Source: Verrucomicrobiota bacterium (GTDB lineage Bacteria; Verrucomicrobiota; Verrucomicrobiia; Opitutales; Opitutaceae). Taken from it: a stretch of DNA of 64,000 nucleotides. The notes under the pieces are model-generated. The model searched no databases, was not told where the DNA came from, and was given only the letters and a program-made list of their open reading frames with translations. The stretch covers positions 213,049 to 277,048 of the forward strand of contig JACRQG010000046.1 of the NCBI GenBank assembly GCA_016222805.1. Reading direction: 5' to 3'. Position 1 is the first letter of the stretch. Every line of letters starts with the position of its first letter. Positions 26,730-35,784 of the stretch are shown piece after piece. Made by a program: the position numbers and the translations under genes.

Positions 26730-28616
26730 TCAGCGCCCGGCCCGGAAGTTGCCCACGGCTTCGCTGGTGCGCAGCGCCCGCCCGTAGACCCGCAGCGACC
26801 GCACCGCCGGATCGATCTTCAGTTCCTTCGCCCCATTGGCCGAGCGCAGGTGCGGGCTGAAGCGACCCCAGCCAAACTGGCGCTCCTCTCCGCCATCCTG
26901 CAGCACACCGTCGACCACGAAGGTGATGATCTTCGGCCCGCCATCGACCGTCACCACCACGTGCCGCGGCTGGCCCGCCGCCAGCGTGCCGGCGTCACTT
27001 TCCCACGCCGATTCGGTCCGGCCGTCGTGCAGGGTAATCCGCAGCGCGCCGCGCGCCACCGTGCGCAACTCCAGGCCACGACCCTGCGCGTCGCGGTTGT
27101 CCAGCAGGACGCGGCCGGGCGCCGCGGCGCCTGCGTCCACCCAGAGGTCCAGGCTGAAACCGGCGCGCTGGTCCGCACCGCCGTGGTCGGCGCGCTTGGC
27201 GTCGCGCACCTGGAACTCCGGCAGCTTCGGCATCACTGCCGTCCGGGGCATGGACGCACCGTCGCGCGTAGGCAGCGTGAGGGCGAGACCGTCGCGCGCC
27301 ACCGTGCGCGCCTCGAACTGCCCGAACAACCCCTGCACCAGGGCGGCCGGCACTTCATGGACGCGCCCGACGTTCTTTTGCGTCTCGGTGACGAAGAATT
27401 TCCCGCCTTCTTCCACCAGGTCGGGGTAGCTCATCCGGATGAAGGGATCGTCGTCGTAGAGGAGAATCTCCGGCTGCGTCCACTCGATCACCTTTCCCTG
27501 CGGGGTGTCGCGCTCGACGCCCGCCATGAGCCAGGCAGGGTTGCGGTCGTTGTACGGGTTGCCCGTGGCGCCGGAGGTGTCGGCCTGCATCGCGGCGATG
27601 AACGGCCCGCCGTGGTTGTGAAACCAGTACAGGAACTTCCCGTTGTCGCAGCGCCAGACGAAGTTGGCCGCCCGCGGGTGCTTCACCCGGCGCCCGCCCG
27701 GGGCGTAGGTCTTGTAGGCCGGCGGCGTCCAGGTGCGGCCGCCGTCGCGGCTGTAGGCCTGCACCGGCCAGCCGTCGACCGTGCGATAGACACAGTAGAG
27801 CGAGCCGTCGCTCAGCGCCGCGATGCTCTGCTCCTCCGCGACCCGACCGCCGCCGGGCGGGGTGCGCAGACCCACGTCGCCGTCGGGCAGCGTCTCGAAG
27901 GTGATCTTCGCCGGGTTCCGCTCGGTCAGGAGATTGCGACTCTTCAGGAACGCGCCCTCCGACTGCGCGAAGAACCCCGGCCCCATCGCGCCAACCTTGT
28001 GCAGCACGAGGATCGCGGCGTCGCCCAGGATCAGCGGACGTCCGACGTTCCAGAAGAAGCGGATCCTCCCGCCGTAGATGTTCTGCCGGTCACACTCGAA
28101 CTCCCGCATCGGGATCGGGTATCGTTGCGCCGACCAGGTACGACCGTGGTCGTCGGTGTACTTGAAGACATAGTACCCCAGTGAATCGACCCGGGCGTAG
28201 ACGCCTTTGTCCTCGCGCTTCACCTCCCGTACATTGTCGGTGTTATGATTGTAGAAAGCGTAGATCCGGCCGCCCGGCACCTTCAGCAGCACGGCATAGC
28301 TGGCCTCGGGACCGTCGGCGGGCTCGAGCGGCACTGGCTTTTCCCAGGTGCGCCCGCGGTCGGTGCTGCGCATGGAGACCACGATCTGCCCGGGATCCCC
28401 CTCCTTTCCCGTGCCGGTGGTCATGACGCAGAGCCAGGCGCCGTCGTCGGTCTGCACAATGTACGGCTGATCGGCATAGCCGCGACTGGGGATGGTCGAG
28501 CCTTGGGTGAGGTTCCGCGGGTCGCCGCGGGGACCGGGTGCCGCCGGCCGGGCCGCGGCGCCAGACAGTGTGCCTGCAACGAGGGGCCAGAGTAGGAGGA
28601 GCAGTACCGGTTTCAT
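26730..28616 (-). CDS. Secreted BNR/Asp-box sialidase-like protein with C-terminal LamG-like domain
   Basis: 628 residues with a signal peptide (MKPVLLLLLWPLVAGTLSGA). Asp-box motifs (S/T-x-D-x-G-x-x-W) are at STDRGRTW, TDDHGRTW and SRDGGRTW, so the fold is a six-bladed sialidase-type propeller. The last about 170 residues form a LamG-like sandwich (RAGFSLDLWVDAGA, ITFVVDGVLQDGG). Catalytic sialidase residues cannot be assigned. Last gene of a minus-strand run with a transporter and an aldolase, so it may release the sugar used there. Confidence 0.82.
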   Translation of the reverse strand: MKPVLLLLLWPLVAGTLSGAAARPAAPGPRGDPRNLTQGSTIPSRGYADQPYIVQTDDGAWLCVMTTGTGKEGDPGQIVVSMRSTDRGRTWEKPVPLEPADGPEASYAVLLKVPGGRIYAFYNHNTDNVREVKREDKGVYARVDSLGYYVFKYTDDHGRTWSAQRYPIPMREFECDRQNIYGGRIRFFWNVGRPLILGDAAILVLHKVGAMGPGFFAQSEGAFLKSRNLLTERNPAKITFETLPDGDVGLRTPPGGGRVAEEQSIAALSDGSLYCVYRTVDGWPVQAYSRDGGRTWTPPAYKTYAPGGRRVKHPRAANFVWRCDNGKFLYWFHNHGGPFIAAMQADTSGATGNPYNDRNPAWLMAGVERDTPQGKVIEWTQPEILLYDDDPFIRMSYPDLVEEGGKFFVTETQKNVGRVHEVPAALVQGLFGQFEARTVARDGLALTLPTRDGASMPRTAVMPKLPEFQVRDAKRADHGGADQRAGFSLDLWVDAGAAAPGRVLLDNRDAQGRGLELRTVARGALRITLHDGRTESAWESDAGTLAAGQPRHVVVTVDGGPKIITFVVDGVLQDGGEERQFGWGRFSPHLRSANGAKELKIDPAVRSLRVYGRALRTSEAVGNFRAGR

Positions 28617-28667
28617 TTTCGTTTGTTTGGTGAATTTCGTGGTGGCCCTCCACCGACCGCCAAACGC

Positions 28668-29948
28668 TCAGTCGAAGATGCGCTCGTGCGGGTTGATCAG
28701 GGCCCAGCAGACGGCGCCCATCGCGTACAGGCCGCCGATGACAAAGAGCGCGGCATTCCAGTTGCCGGTTTGCCCGAGCAGGAACGTGACCAACAGCGGG
28801 CTCCCGATGCTGCCCACCTGACCGGCGGTATTCATCGCCGCGCTGACCACCCCGGCATGGCTGCCACCGATGTCGAGGCACGTGCTCCATGCCGCTGCGA
28901 GGATGAACATGCTGGCTCCCACCGCCACGGCCACCAGCCAGGCGGCCAGGACGGCGTGCGTGACGACTCCGGCGAGAATCATCGCCGCCCCGGCGACGGC
29001 ATACGCGAGCCCCCCCACTCCGGCCCGCCCCAGCCGAAGCCCGAAGTGCTTCGTCACCGTGTCGGTGGCGATTCCGCCGAGCAAGTCGCCCCCCACGCTG
29101 AGCAACAGGGGCAGGCCGGCGAAGAAGCCGAGCGCCACCGAGTCGAAACCGTGCTTCTCCTTCAGGAAAGTCGGCAGCCAGGTGATGCAAAAATAGAAGC
29201 CGAAGCTGTTCGGCAGGTACATCAGGCAAAGCGGCAGGGTGTTGCGGTGGCCAAAGAGCCGCCGCCAATACGCCCAGCCCTGTGGATGATCCGCCGCGGG
29301 GGATCGCCCCGCCTCGATCAGTTTCTTTTCCGCCGCATTCACCGCCGGGTGATCGGCCGGTTCGTCGCGGAACCAGCGATGCCAGGCGATCGCCCAGGCG
29401 ACTCCGAGCAGGCCGAACACGACGAACACCGCGCGCCAGTTTATCACCTGCAGCAGCGCCAGCACAATCATCGGGGTCACGCCTCCCGCCAGGTGCGCGC
29501 CACTGAAAAAGACGCCTTGAATCCGGCCGCGTTCCGTCTGCGGAATCCAACGCGAGAAGGTCCGCGCGGCGCTCGGCCACGCCCCCGCCTCTCCCGCCCC
29601 GAAAAGGAACCGCGTCACCAGCATCGCCCCGAAGTTCCAGGCGGCCGCCGTCAGCATCGTGAACGCCGACCACCACACCACGATGCGGGTCAAGACGAGT
29701 CGCGTCCCGCGCCGATCCGCCCACCACGCTGTCGGAATCTCAAACAACGCGTACGCCAGCGCAAAGGCGCTGTAGATGGCGCTCATCTGCTCCTTGCTCA
29801 GCCGCAGGTCCGCCATGATTTGCGGTGCGAGCGTGCCGATGCACGCGCGGTCGAGGTACGTGACCATGGCGAGGCCCAGGCAGAATGCCACGACAAGGTA
29901 CCGCACGCGAGTGGGGCGACCAGGAACGGCCGAAGCTGGGGGATTCAT
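28668..29948 (-). CDS. MFS transporter, anion:cation symporter family (sugar acid type)
   Basis: 426 residues from an ATG at 29948. Twelve hydrophobic segments can be traced. FCLGLAMVTYLDRACIGTLA and YALFEIPTAWWADRRGTR match the ACS (galactonate/glucarate) permease family. It is 84 bases from the aldolase stop and, with the galactonate genes around it, probably imports a sugar acid. Confidence 0.9.
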   Translation of the reverse strand: MNPPASAVPGRPTRVRYLVVAFCLGLAMVTYLDRACIGTLAPQIMADLRLSKEQMSAIYSAFALAYALFEIPTAWWADRRGTRLVLTRIVVWWSAFTMLTAAAWNFGAMLVTRFLFGAGEAGAWPSAARTFSRWIPQTERGRIQGVFFSGAHLAGGVTPMIVLALLQVINWRAVFVVFGLLGVAWAIAWHRWFRDEPADHPAVNAAEKKLIEAGRSPAADHPQGWAYWRRLFGHRNTLPLCLMYLPNSFGFYFCITWLPTFLKEKHGFDSVALGFFAGLPLLLSVGGDLLGGIATDTVTKHFGLRLGRAGVGGLAYAVAGAAMILAGVVTHAVLAAWLVAVAVGASMFILAAAWSTCLDIGGSHAGVVSAAMNTAGQVGSIGSPLLVTFLLGQTGNWNAALFVIGGLYAMGAVCWALINPHERIFD

Positions 29949-29969
29949 GAACGTGGATTCCTGTAGTCT

Positions 29970-30008
29970 CTTGGGTCTTTGTCCCTTGGTCCCTGGACCC
30001 TTGGGTCT
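29970..30008. repeat. Short direct repeat and dyad between aldolase and MFS genes
   Basis: The 9-mer CTTGGGTCT occurs at 29970-29978 and again at 30000-30008, flanking a stretch of CCTTGGTCC-like units with the dyad GGTCCCTGGACC inside. This low-complexity stretch is unlike the flanking codons. It may be a slippage-prone repeat or a small structured 5' leader of the transporter gene. Confidence 0.6.
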
Positions 30009-30031
30009 GTAACAACGAATCGCCCGCTCGT

Positions 30032-30793
30032 CTACCGGCCCGCCGCCGCCAGCGCCGCCCGGGCGCCTTCCTGCAGGAACACGTTGTCCAATCCGAGCGC
30101 GAGCATCGTGTAACCCTCTTCGAGAGCGCGGCGGATGCCGGCGGCGTCCGGACGCACCAGGTGCATACCTGCGGCCTTCCGATGCTCGCGGCACACCGAC
30201 CGGTACTGCGCCAAAGCCTCCACCATTCGCGGATGTTCCAGTTGTCCGGTAATCCCCATCGAACCGCTGAGGTCCAGCGGACCGACAAAAACGCCGTCCA
30301 CGCCTTCGACCGCCAGGATGGCGTCGAGGTTGGCCAGCGCGTCCTTGTGCTCGATCTGCAGGATCATCGCGATCTCGTCATTGGCCGAGGCGATGTACTT
30401 GGAAAAATCCGCGCCGTGGCTGTTGGCCCGGGAGTAGCCAAATCCCCGGACTCCCCGCGGCGGGTACTTTGCCTCGCGAACCGCGGCCTCCGCCTCGGCC
30501 ACGGTCTTGACCATCGGGATAATCAGGCCCCCGGCACCGGCATCCAGCACGCGGTGAATCCAGATTGGGTCGTTGGCCGGCAGGCGCGCCACCGGCACGC
30601 ATCCCGATCCGCCCAGCGCGCGAAAGAGAGCCGCGGTGCCTTCGAGATCAATCGCACCGTGCTCCAGATCGACACACACCCAGTCGAAGCCCGCCCGGGC
30701 CAGCACCTCGGCCACTGCCGGATGGCCGATCTGGACCCAGCTCCCCAGGGTCACCTCCCGTTGCAGCAATGCCCGACGCAGTTGGTTCTTCAT
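30032..30793 (-). CDS. HpcH/HpaI aldolase (2-keto-3-deoxy sugar acid aldolase type)
   Basis: 253 residues, the family's usual length. VDLEHG with His45 is the catalytic signature, QIEHKDAL contributes a metal-binding Glu, and GPLDLSGSMG is the third conserved motif. These class II, divalent-metal enzymes cleave 2-keto-3-deoxy acids to pyruvate and an aldehyde. Next to DgoD and DgoK it is the candidate for cleaving the galactonate product in place of DgoA, which is absent here. It lies 17 bases after the dehydrogenase gene. Confidence 0.9.
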   Translation of the reverse strand: MKNQLRRALLQREVTLGSWVQIGHPAVAEVLARAGFDWVCVDLEHGAIDLEGTAALFRALGGSGCVPVARLPANDPIWIHRVLDAGAGGLIIPMVKTVAEAEAAVREAKYPPRGVRGFGYSRANSHGADFSKYIASANDEIAMILQIEHKDALANLDAILAVEGVDGVFVGPLDLSGSMGITGQLEHPRMVEALAQYRSVCREHRKAAGMHLVRPDAAGIRRALEEGYTMLALGLDNVFLQEGARAALAAAGR

Positions 30794-30810
30794 GAAGGGA
30801 AGTGGTTCAA

Positions 30811-31860
30811 TCAGACCTGTCGCCCGAGCACGTCGCGGTTCAGCAGGTCCATCTCGGCATGCCGCCCCGCCTCGGCCAGCGCGACGTTTCGCAGGGCCCG
30901 TTGCGCCATGCGCGCACAGGCTTCCACTGTGCTGCTGCCGACATGCGGGGTGAGGATGACGTTGGGCAGCGTGCGAAGGTCCCTGCCCGGCGCCGCCGGC
31001 TCATACGGCTCGCGCACGAAGACATCGAGGGCCGCGCCAGCGATCCGGCCGGATGCGAGGGCGTCGAACAACGCCCTTTCGTCGACCACCGCCCCGCGGG
31101 CGGTGTTCACGACCCAGCATCCGCGCTTCAGCAATGCCAGACGCGCATCATTCAGGAACTGACGCGTTTCGGGCAGGTTTGGAATGTGCAGGCTCACGAA
31201 ATCCGCGTCCCGCACCGCCGCCGCAAAGTCGGTCGTCACCTCCGCAAAGCCATGCTCGCGACAGAGTCCCTCCGCGCCCGCCGCGGTGCGCTTGCAGCCG
31301 ATCACGCGCATCCCCAGTCCACGCGCGGCAATGCCCGCGACGCGGCTACCGATCGGCCCGCAGCCAATCACCGCGAGCGTCTTGCCCTTCAACTCCACCC
31401 CGACGCGTCCCTGCCAGCGGCCGGCGGCCATCGCTCCCGCCACGACCACGGTGTGCCGCGCCGCGGCCAGCAGCAAACTCACCGTGTGCTCGGCCACCGA
31501 GTCGTCGAGTGCGCCCGGGGTGTTGGTGCAATACAGCCCGCGCGCCGTGGCCTGCGCCTTGTCGAGGTTGTCGTGCCCCACCCCGAACCGAGCGATCACC
31601 GCACCGGGCTGGAGCGCCGCATAGAGCGGTCCGGTGTAGGCCTCGACCCCGACGATCACGTGCCGCGCCCCGTGGGCGCGCACTGCCGCAACCAACGCCG
31701 CCTCGGAAGCAGGCGCGGCCACGCACCGCAGGCCGTCGGTCGCCGCGGCCTCGAAGACGTGCGCTGCCTTGCCGAATTCGAGTTCGGACACGGCAACGGT
31801 AACCGGCCCCGCAAGCCGAACGGCGCGAGGCTGCAACGGGGAAGAATCAGCGGTAACCAT
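30811..31860 (-). CDS. D-2-hydroxyacid dehydrogenase (SerA/Ddl-type family)
   Basis: 349 residues. NAD-binding GCGPIG at 166-171; catalytic Arg255 in NTARGAVVD, Glu284 in VREPY and His306 in TPHVGSS are all present. It reduces or oxidises an unknown 2-hydroxy acid. The N-terminal extension of about 20 residues has no signal peptide. It is the first gene of the minus-strand run with the aldolase, and diverges from dgoK, with a candidate operator in between. Confidence 0.9.
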   Translation of the reverse strand: MVTADSSPLQPRAVRLAGPVTVAVSELEFGKAAHVFEAAATDGLRCVAAPASEAALVAAVRAHGARHVIVGVEAYTGPLYAALQPGAVIARFGVGHDNLDKAQATARGLYCTNTPGALDDSVAEHTVSLLLAAARHTVVVAGAMAAGRWQGRVGVELKGKTLAVIGCGPIGSRVAGIAARGLGMRVIGCKRTAAGAEGLCREHGFAEVTTDFAAAVRDADFVSLHIPNLPETRQFLNDARLALLKRGCWVVNTARGAVVDERALFDALASGRIAGAALDVFVREPYEPAAPGRDLRTLPNVILTPHVGSSTVEACARMAQRALRNVALAEAGRHAEMDLLNRDVLGRQV

Positions 31861-32172
31861 GCAGGGAGGTGCCGACAGTGCAGCCCAGCCTCCCCGCCGT
31901 GGCGAATGCAGAAAGGGTTTCCAGTAAACCCGGACTGCGGCCGGCCTCCACGGGGGAAAGCCAAGGCCGAATCAGGTCACCGGGGGCCCGTCCTGCCGCC
32001 ACCGCGGGCTGCCATCCCTGCCCGTCGCCACCCGTTTGCCGTAACTTCCGGCTGGAGTTGCCTGCCTCGCCGCCCGGCGTCAGGAATCAACCGTGCCCCT
32101 CGATCGCCCTCCGCCCCTGCACCGCCTGCCCAGCCGCGCGGCCCACGTCGCGGCGCCCCTCGCCCCGGTTGG
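31861..32172. other. Divergent intergenic region between hydroxyacid dehydrogenase and dgoK
   Basis: 312 bases with no gene. It holds one clear dyad, GGGTTT-CCAGT-AAACCC, at 31915-31931 (described separately). No sigma-70 promoter stands out in the rest of this GC-rich region. Confidence 0.5.
31915..31931. promoter_or_regulatory. Candidate LacI-type operator, site 1
   Basis: Perfect dyad GGGTTT-CCAGT-AAACCC, 55 bases upstream of the dehydrogenase start and 241 bases upstream of dgoK. Read on the minus strand it contains TTTACTGGAAACC, which matches 12 of 13 bases with TTTACGGGAAACC beside lacI at 36811. Two such sites in the divergent regions of one cluster suggest a shared operator. Confidence 0.45.
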
Positions 32173-33138
32173 ATGAACTCGCTGGAACGCTTCCTGGGTT
32201 GCGACTGGGGTTCCACCTCCTTCCGCCTGAGAGTGGTCGAGGCCGGCACGCGGCGCGTCCTCGCGGAACAGAGCGCGGCCAGCGGCATCAAGGCGTTCGC
32301 TCCGCTCCCGGCCGCAGACCGTGCCGCCGCGATGGCGCGGTTTATGGCGGATCGTCTGGCCCAGTGGCCGGACCTGCCGGCAACCGTTCCCCTGATCATC
32401 TCCGGCATGGCGAGTTCGAGTGTCGGTTGGCGCGAACTGCCCTATGCGACGACGCCCTTCCCACTCGACGGCACGGGCTGCGAGGTGGCGCACCTCGAGT
32501 TCCCCGATGGGCGAGGAGCACAGCGGTCCGCGCTCCTCGTTTCCGGGGTGCGGACGGCCGATGACGTCCTACGTGGCGAAGAATGCGCCCTGATCGGGGC
32601 GCACGCGCTGCGCCCCTGCGCAGCCGGGCGATCGACCTTGATGCTTCTCGCCGGGACCCACCCCAAACATGCATGGGTTGGCGACGGCAGGCTCCTTTCG
32701 TTTCGCACTCACCTCACCGGAGAGTTGTTCGACGCGTTGAGCCGCGCGACGCTGCTGGCGGCGTCAGTCGACCGGGAAGCCGCTTCGGGCGCTTTCGATC
32801 CGGAGGCCTTCCGGGAGGGCGTGATCCGGGTTCAAGCCGACGGACTAAGCGCGGCATTGTTCCAAGTGCGCGCCCGCCAGTTGTTGCAGGGCGTCGCCTC
32901 CGCGGCCAACACCTGGTATCTGAGCGGATTGCTCGTTGGCGCCGAACTGACGGAGGTGGCGGTGGGTGACGCGACTGACATGTTGCTCGTAGGGGACGAA
33001 CGACGCGTCGACCTCTACCGGCAGGCCCTGCTCGCGCTCCAGCGGATCCCCCGCGGCCAACCGCCGCCGGCGATCGATCTCGCGACCGCGGTCATCGCCG
33101 GACAAGAGGCCATTCTGCGGCACGCGCCGGCCAAGTGA
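32173..33138 (+). CDS. dgoK: 2-dehydro-3-deoxygalactonokinase
   Basis: 321 residues. GCDWGSTSFRLRVVE near the start is the ATP-binding segment of the DgoK family (PF05035), and STLMLLAGTHPKHAWVGDG with ELFDALSRATLL are conserved. It phosphorylates 2-keto-3-deoxygalactonate in the De Ley-Doudoroff pathway. The ATG at 32173 was chosen for the family start. Transcribed away from the dehydrogenase operon, toward the aldo/keto reductase. Confidence 0.9.
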   Translation: MNSLERFLGCDWGSTSFRLRVVEAGTRRVLAEQSAASGIKAFAPLPAADRAAAMARFMADRLAQWPDLPATVPLIISGMASSSVGWRELPYATTPFPLDGTGCEVAHLEFPDGRGAQRSALLVSGVRTADDVLRGEECALIGAHALRPCAAGRSTLMLLAGTHPKHAWVGDGRLLSFRTHLTGELFDALSRATLLAASVDREAASGAFDPEAFREGVIRVQADGLSAALFQVRARQLLQGVASAANTWYLSGLLVGAELTEVAVGDATDMLLVGDERRVDLYRQALLALQRIPRGQPPPAIDLATAVIAGQEAILRHAPAK

Positions 33139-33181
33139 AACGCAGGTCGGCGCACGTCAGCCCGGGATCGGCCGAAAGGCC

Positions 33182-33199
33182 GGGCGGATTTGTCCGCCC
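33182..33199 (+). terminator. Hairpin after dgoK
   Basis: Perfect 7-bp stem GGGCGGA-TTTG-TCCGCCC, 43 bases after the dgoK stop. No T-run follows, so a terminator is possible but not sure. Confidence 0.3.
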
Positions 33200-33277
33200 T
33201 CGCGGCGGAGTTCAGGCCGATTTTCCCCTCGCCCGCGCCGCCCTCGCGCCTTACGCCTCTCGCCGAGGAGCGATGCC

Positions 33278-34252
33278 ATGAAACGCAGAACAGTCATTAG
33301 AGGATTGGTGGGCGCAACAGTGTTGGGAGGCACGGGCGCGCGACTGCTGGCCGCCGCGCCATCGGAGGGTGAAATCCCGCGCCGGACCTTTGGCCGGACC
33401 GGCGAGAAACTCACGGTCATCGGCCTGGCCAGCGGTCGCTTCCAGATGTGCGGCTCCGAGGACGCGGCGGTCGCGCTCACCCGACGGGCCTACGAACTCG
33501 GCATCAACTATTTTGATACCGCGCGCCTCTACTGGAAGGGCAACTCCGAGCGCGTGTTCGGCCGGGCGATGAAGGAGTTCCGGAAGAAGGTCTTCCTCAC
33601 GAGCAAGAGCGCCGAGCGTACCCGCGCGAAAGCGGAAGCGGACCTCGCCGCCTCCCTGGCGGCACTGCAGACGGACTACCTCGATCTCTGGCAGGTGCAC
33701 CAGGTTGGCACGCTGGAGGAAGTGGAGCAGATCTTCGCGCCGGGCGGGGCGATCGAGGCGTTTGTCGCGGCGAAACAGGCCGGCAAATGCCGCTTCATCG
33801 GCTTTACCGGGCACCGCGATCCCGAAGTGCACCTGGAACTGCTCAAACGGTTCGACCGCTGGGACACGATCCTGATGCCGCTGCACATCGCCGACCCGCT
33901 CTATCTCAGTTTCGAAAAGCAGGTGCTGCCGATCGCCGTGGCGCGCGGCATGGGCATCCAGGGAATGAAGAACTTCGGGAATGGCGGCCTGTTGAAGGAG
34001 TTCAGCGTTCGCGAATGCCTCGGTTACGTGCTGAGCCTGCCCGTGCACTGTACCGCCCTGGGCTGCACGGCGATTCCGCAGCTCGAGGAGGACGTCCGCG
34101 TCGCCCGCTCGTTCGAACCGCTCGACGCGGCGCAGCGGCTGGCGCTCAACCAACGCGCCGAGGGCATCAAGGGTCCCAAGCTCGAGAACTGGAAGAAGAA
34201 CACCGACACCCGCCTGGGCCTGGCCGGCCAGCCGGAGTACGTCGGCGGATAG
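33278..34252 (+). CDS. Tat-exported aldo/keto reductase
   Basis: 324 residues, with AGGAG at 33266-33270 deciding the start at 33278. The N-terminus MKRRTVIRGLVGATVLGG is a twin-arginine signal. The core is an aldo/keto reductase: catalytic tetrad Asp80 and Tyr85 (NYFDTARLYW), Lys110 (TSKS) and His141 (WQVHQ). So an NADPH-dependent reductase would be folded in the cytoplasm and exported with cofactor. The substrate is unknown; it sits between dgoK and a sulfatase. Confidence 0.88.
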   Translation: MKRRTVIRGLVGATVLGGTGARLLAAAPSEGEIPRRTFGRTGEKLTVIGLASGRFQMCGSEDAAVALTRRAYELGINYFDTARLYWKGNSERVFGRAMKEFRKKVFLTSKSAERTRAKAEADLAASLAALQTDYLDLWQVHQVGTLEEVEQIFAPGGAIEAFVAAKQAGKCRFIGFTGHRDPEVHLELLKRFDRWDTILMPLHIADPLYLSFEKQVLPIAVARGMGIQGMKNFGNGGLLKEFSVRECLGYVLSLPVHCTALGCTAIPQLEEDVRVARSFEPLDAAQRLALNQRAEGIKGPKLENWKKNTDTRLGLAGQPEYVGG

Positions 34253-34259
34253 CTGCGGT

Positions 34260-34292
34260 GGCCGCGCTTGGGCCGAAGGCGAAAGCGCGGCC
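34260..34292. terminator. Long hairpin between convergent genes
   Basis: Perfect 10-bp inverted repeat GGCCGCGCTT ... AAGCGCGGCC with a 13-base loop, 7 bases after the aldo/keto reductase stop and 99 bases from the convergent sulfatase stop. Likely a shared terminator. Confidence 0.5.
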
Positions 34293-34391
34293 GCTTGGGA
34301 ATGACGGAGGCGCCTGCCCGCGACTGGCGGACAACGCTCCAGCGCGGTCACACCGACTGCTACCGCCCCAGATGGTCCTCCCGCTTTCCGT

Positions 34392-35762
34392 TCAGTCCTC
34401 CTTGAGTTTTCCCAACTGCCGCGTCTCCGCCTTCACTTCGGCGATGAACGCGCTGGCGAGGCGGTGCAACTCGTCGGTCTTGGCCGGGAGCACCTTCGCC
34501 AGGTCGTTCGCTTCGCTCAGGTCCTTGGAGAGATCAAACAGCTCCACCTGCCCGGTGGTCCAGTTCTTCACCAACTTGAAGTCGCCCGACCGGACCGCCG
34601 TCTGCGCCCGCCGGTCAATCGCCTGGTGAAAGAGCAGGTAGGGACGCGCCCTCCGCACCTCCCCCACTCCGCCGTTGTGCCAGACTTCGCGCAGGCTACC
34701 GCCATCCACGGTCGGCGGCAGCGGCTCCCGGTAACCGGCGAGGTCGGCCATCGTTGGCAACAGATCAAGGCCGGTCACCGGCACACGGCTCACGCTCCCC
34801 GGCTTGATTCCCGGGCCCATCACTATGAACGGCACCCGGATGCCACCTTCATACACGGTGCCCTTCCCCGCCCGGAGCGGGTGGTTCAAGCCCAGGCCTC
34901 GATCGACCGCGCCCGGAAGCGTGGGTCGTCCCCCGTTGTCCGACATGAAAATCACGTAGGTGCGATTTTCCAGGCCCAGCTGTTTGACTTTCTCCATTAG
35001 CCGACCGAGCCCCGCGTCGAGATCCTCCGTCATCGCGGCAAACTCCGCGAGATTGTGCTTCCGCCCGATCGGCCGCCCCTGGACTTTTGCCAGCGCCTCC
35101 CGGGTATGCTGAATCTGCAGGTGCACCGCGTAGTGCGACACCTGCAGGTAGAAGGGCCTTTGCTCGCGCGCCTGTTCGGCGAGGAACGCACCGGCCCGTT
35201 CGGTCAGCGAGTGGATCAGCTTGGGATCGCTGCGCTCAGTCCCGCCACCGGCATCGCGCCCACCACCCGTGGCGTTGCTCGTCACGCCGTCGCTCACGTC
35301 GTAGCCCTGGTCCGCCGGACTGATGCCGTCGTAACGGTGATCCCACTTGCCGAGGTGCGCCGTGCGGTAACGTGCGTCGGCGGCCTTCAGCATCCGCGGG
35401 ATGTTGAGTTGCCGCCGGTAGACGTCGGTCCAGCCCTTGCGATCCACCTGGTATTCGTGCCGGGCCGGGGTCTGCGACACCTGGAGGCTGCGGCGCGTCG
35501 GGCAGCAGTACGGCGCCGGCGCATAGCCATCCGTGAAGAGCATGCCGCGCGCAGCCAGGCGTTCGAGTTGCGGCGTGCGATGATAGTCGCTGGCGGTCTC
35601 CGGCCGGCCGGGGATCATTTCCTGCGAGGTGCCCACCCAGCTTTGATCGTCGGAAAGGACCAGAATGAAGCTGGGTGGCAGCCCCGTCGACGGGGCCGCG
35701 ACGGCCCGTCCAGCGACCAGGCTCGCTCCGAATAAAAGCAGTACGAGGAATCGTGATCTCAT
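34392..35762 (-). CDS. Sulfatase (type I, Cys-type), secreted
   Basis: 456 residues with a signal peptide (MRSRFLVLLLFGASLVAG). FILVLSDDQSW supplies metal-binding Asp residues and CCPTR at 86-90 is the C-x-P-x-R motif, whose Cys86 would be turned into formylglycine. The second half of the canonical motif (T-G at +9/+10) is replaced by V-S, as in a subgroup with TRRSLQ. VIFMSDNGGR and GKGTVYEGGIRVPFI are further family motifs. Encoded 22 bases after lacI on the same strand, so probably co-regulated. Confidence 0.9.
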   Translation of the reverse strand: MRSRFLVLLLFGASLVAGRAVAAPSTGLPPSFILVLSDDQSWVGTSQEMIPGRPETASDYHRTPQLERLAARGMLFTDGYAPAPYCCPTRRSLQVSQTPARHEYQVDRKGWTDVYRRQLNIPRMLKAADARYRTAHLGKWDHRYDGISPADQGYDVSDGVTSNATGGGRDAGGGTERSDPKLIHSLTERAGAFLAEQAREQRPFYLQVSHYAVHLQIQHTREALAKVQGRPIGRKHNLAEFAAMTEDLDAGLGRLMEKVKQLGLENRTYVIFMSDNGGRPTLPGAVDRGLGLNHPLRAGKGTVYEGGIRVPFIVMGPGIKPGSVSRVPVTGLDLLPTMADLAGYREPLPPTVDGGSLREVWHNGGVGEVRRARPYLLFHQAIDRRAQTAVRSGDFKLVKNWTTGQVELFDLSKDLSEANDLAKVLPAKTDELHRLASAFIAEVKAETRQLGKLKED

Positions 35763-35784
35763 GAAGGGGAGGTTTCCGGCGTCA

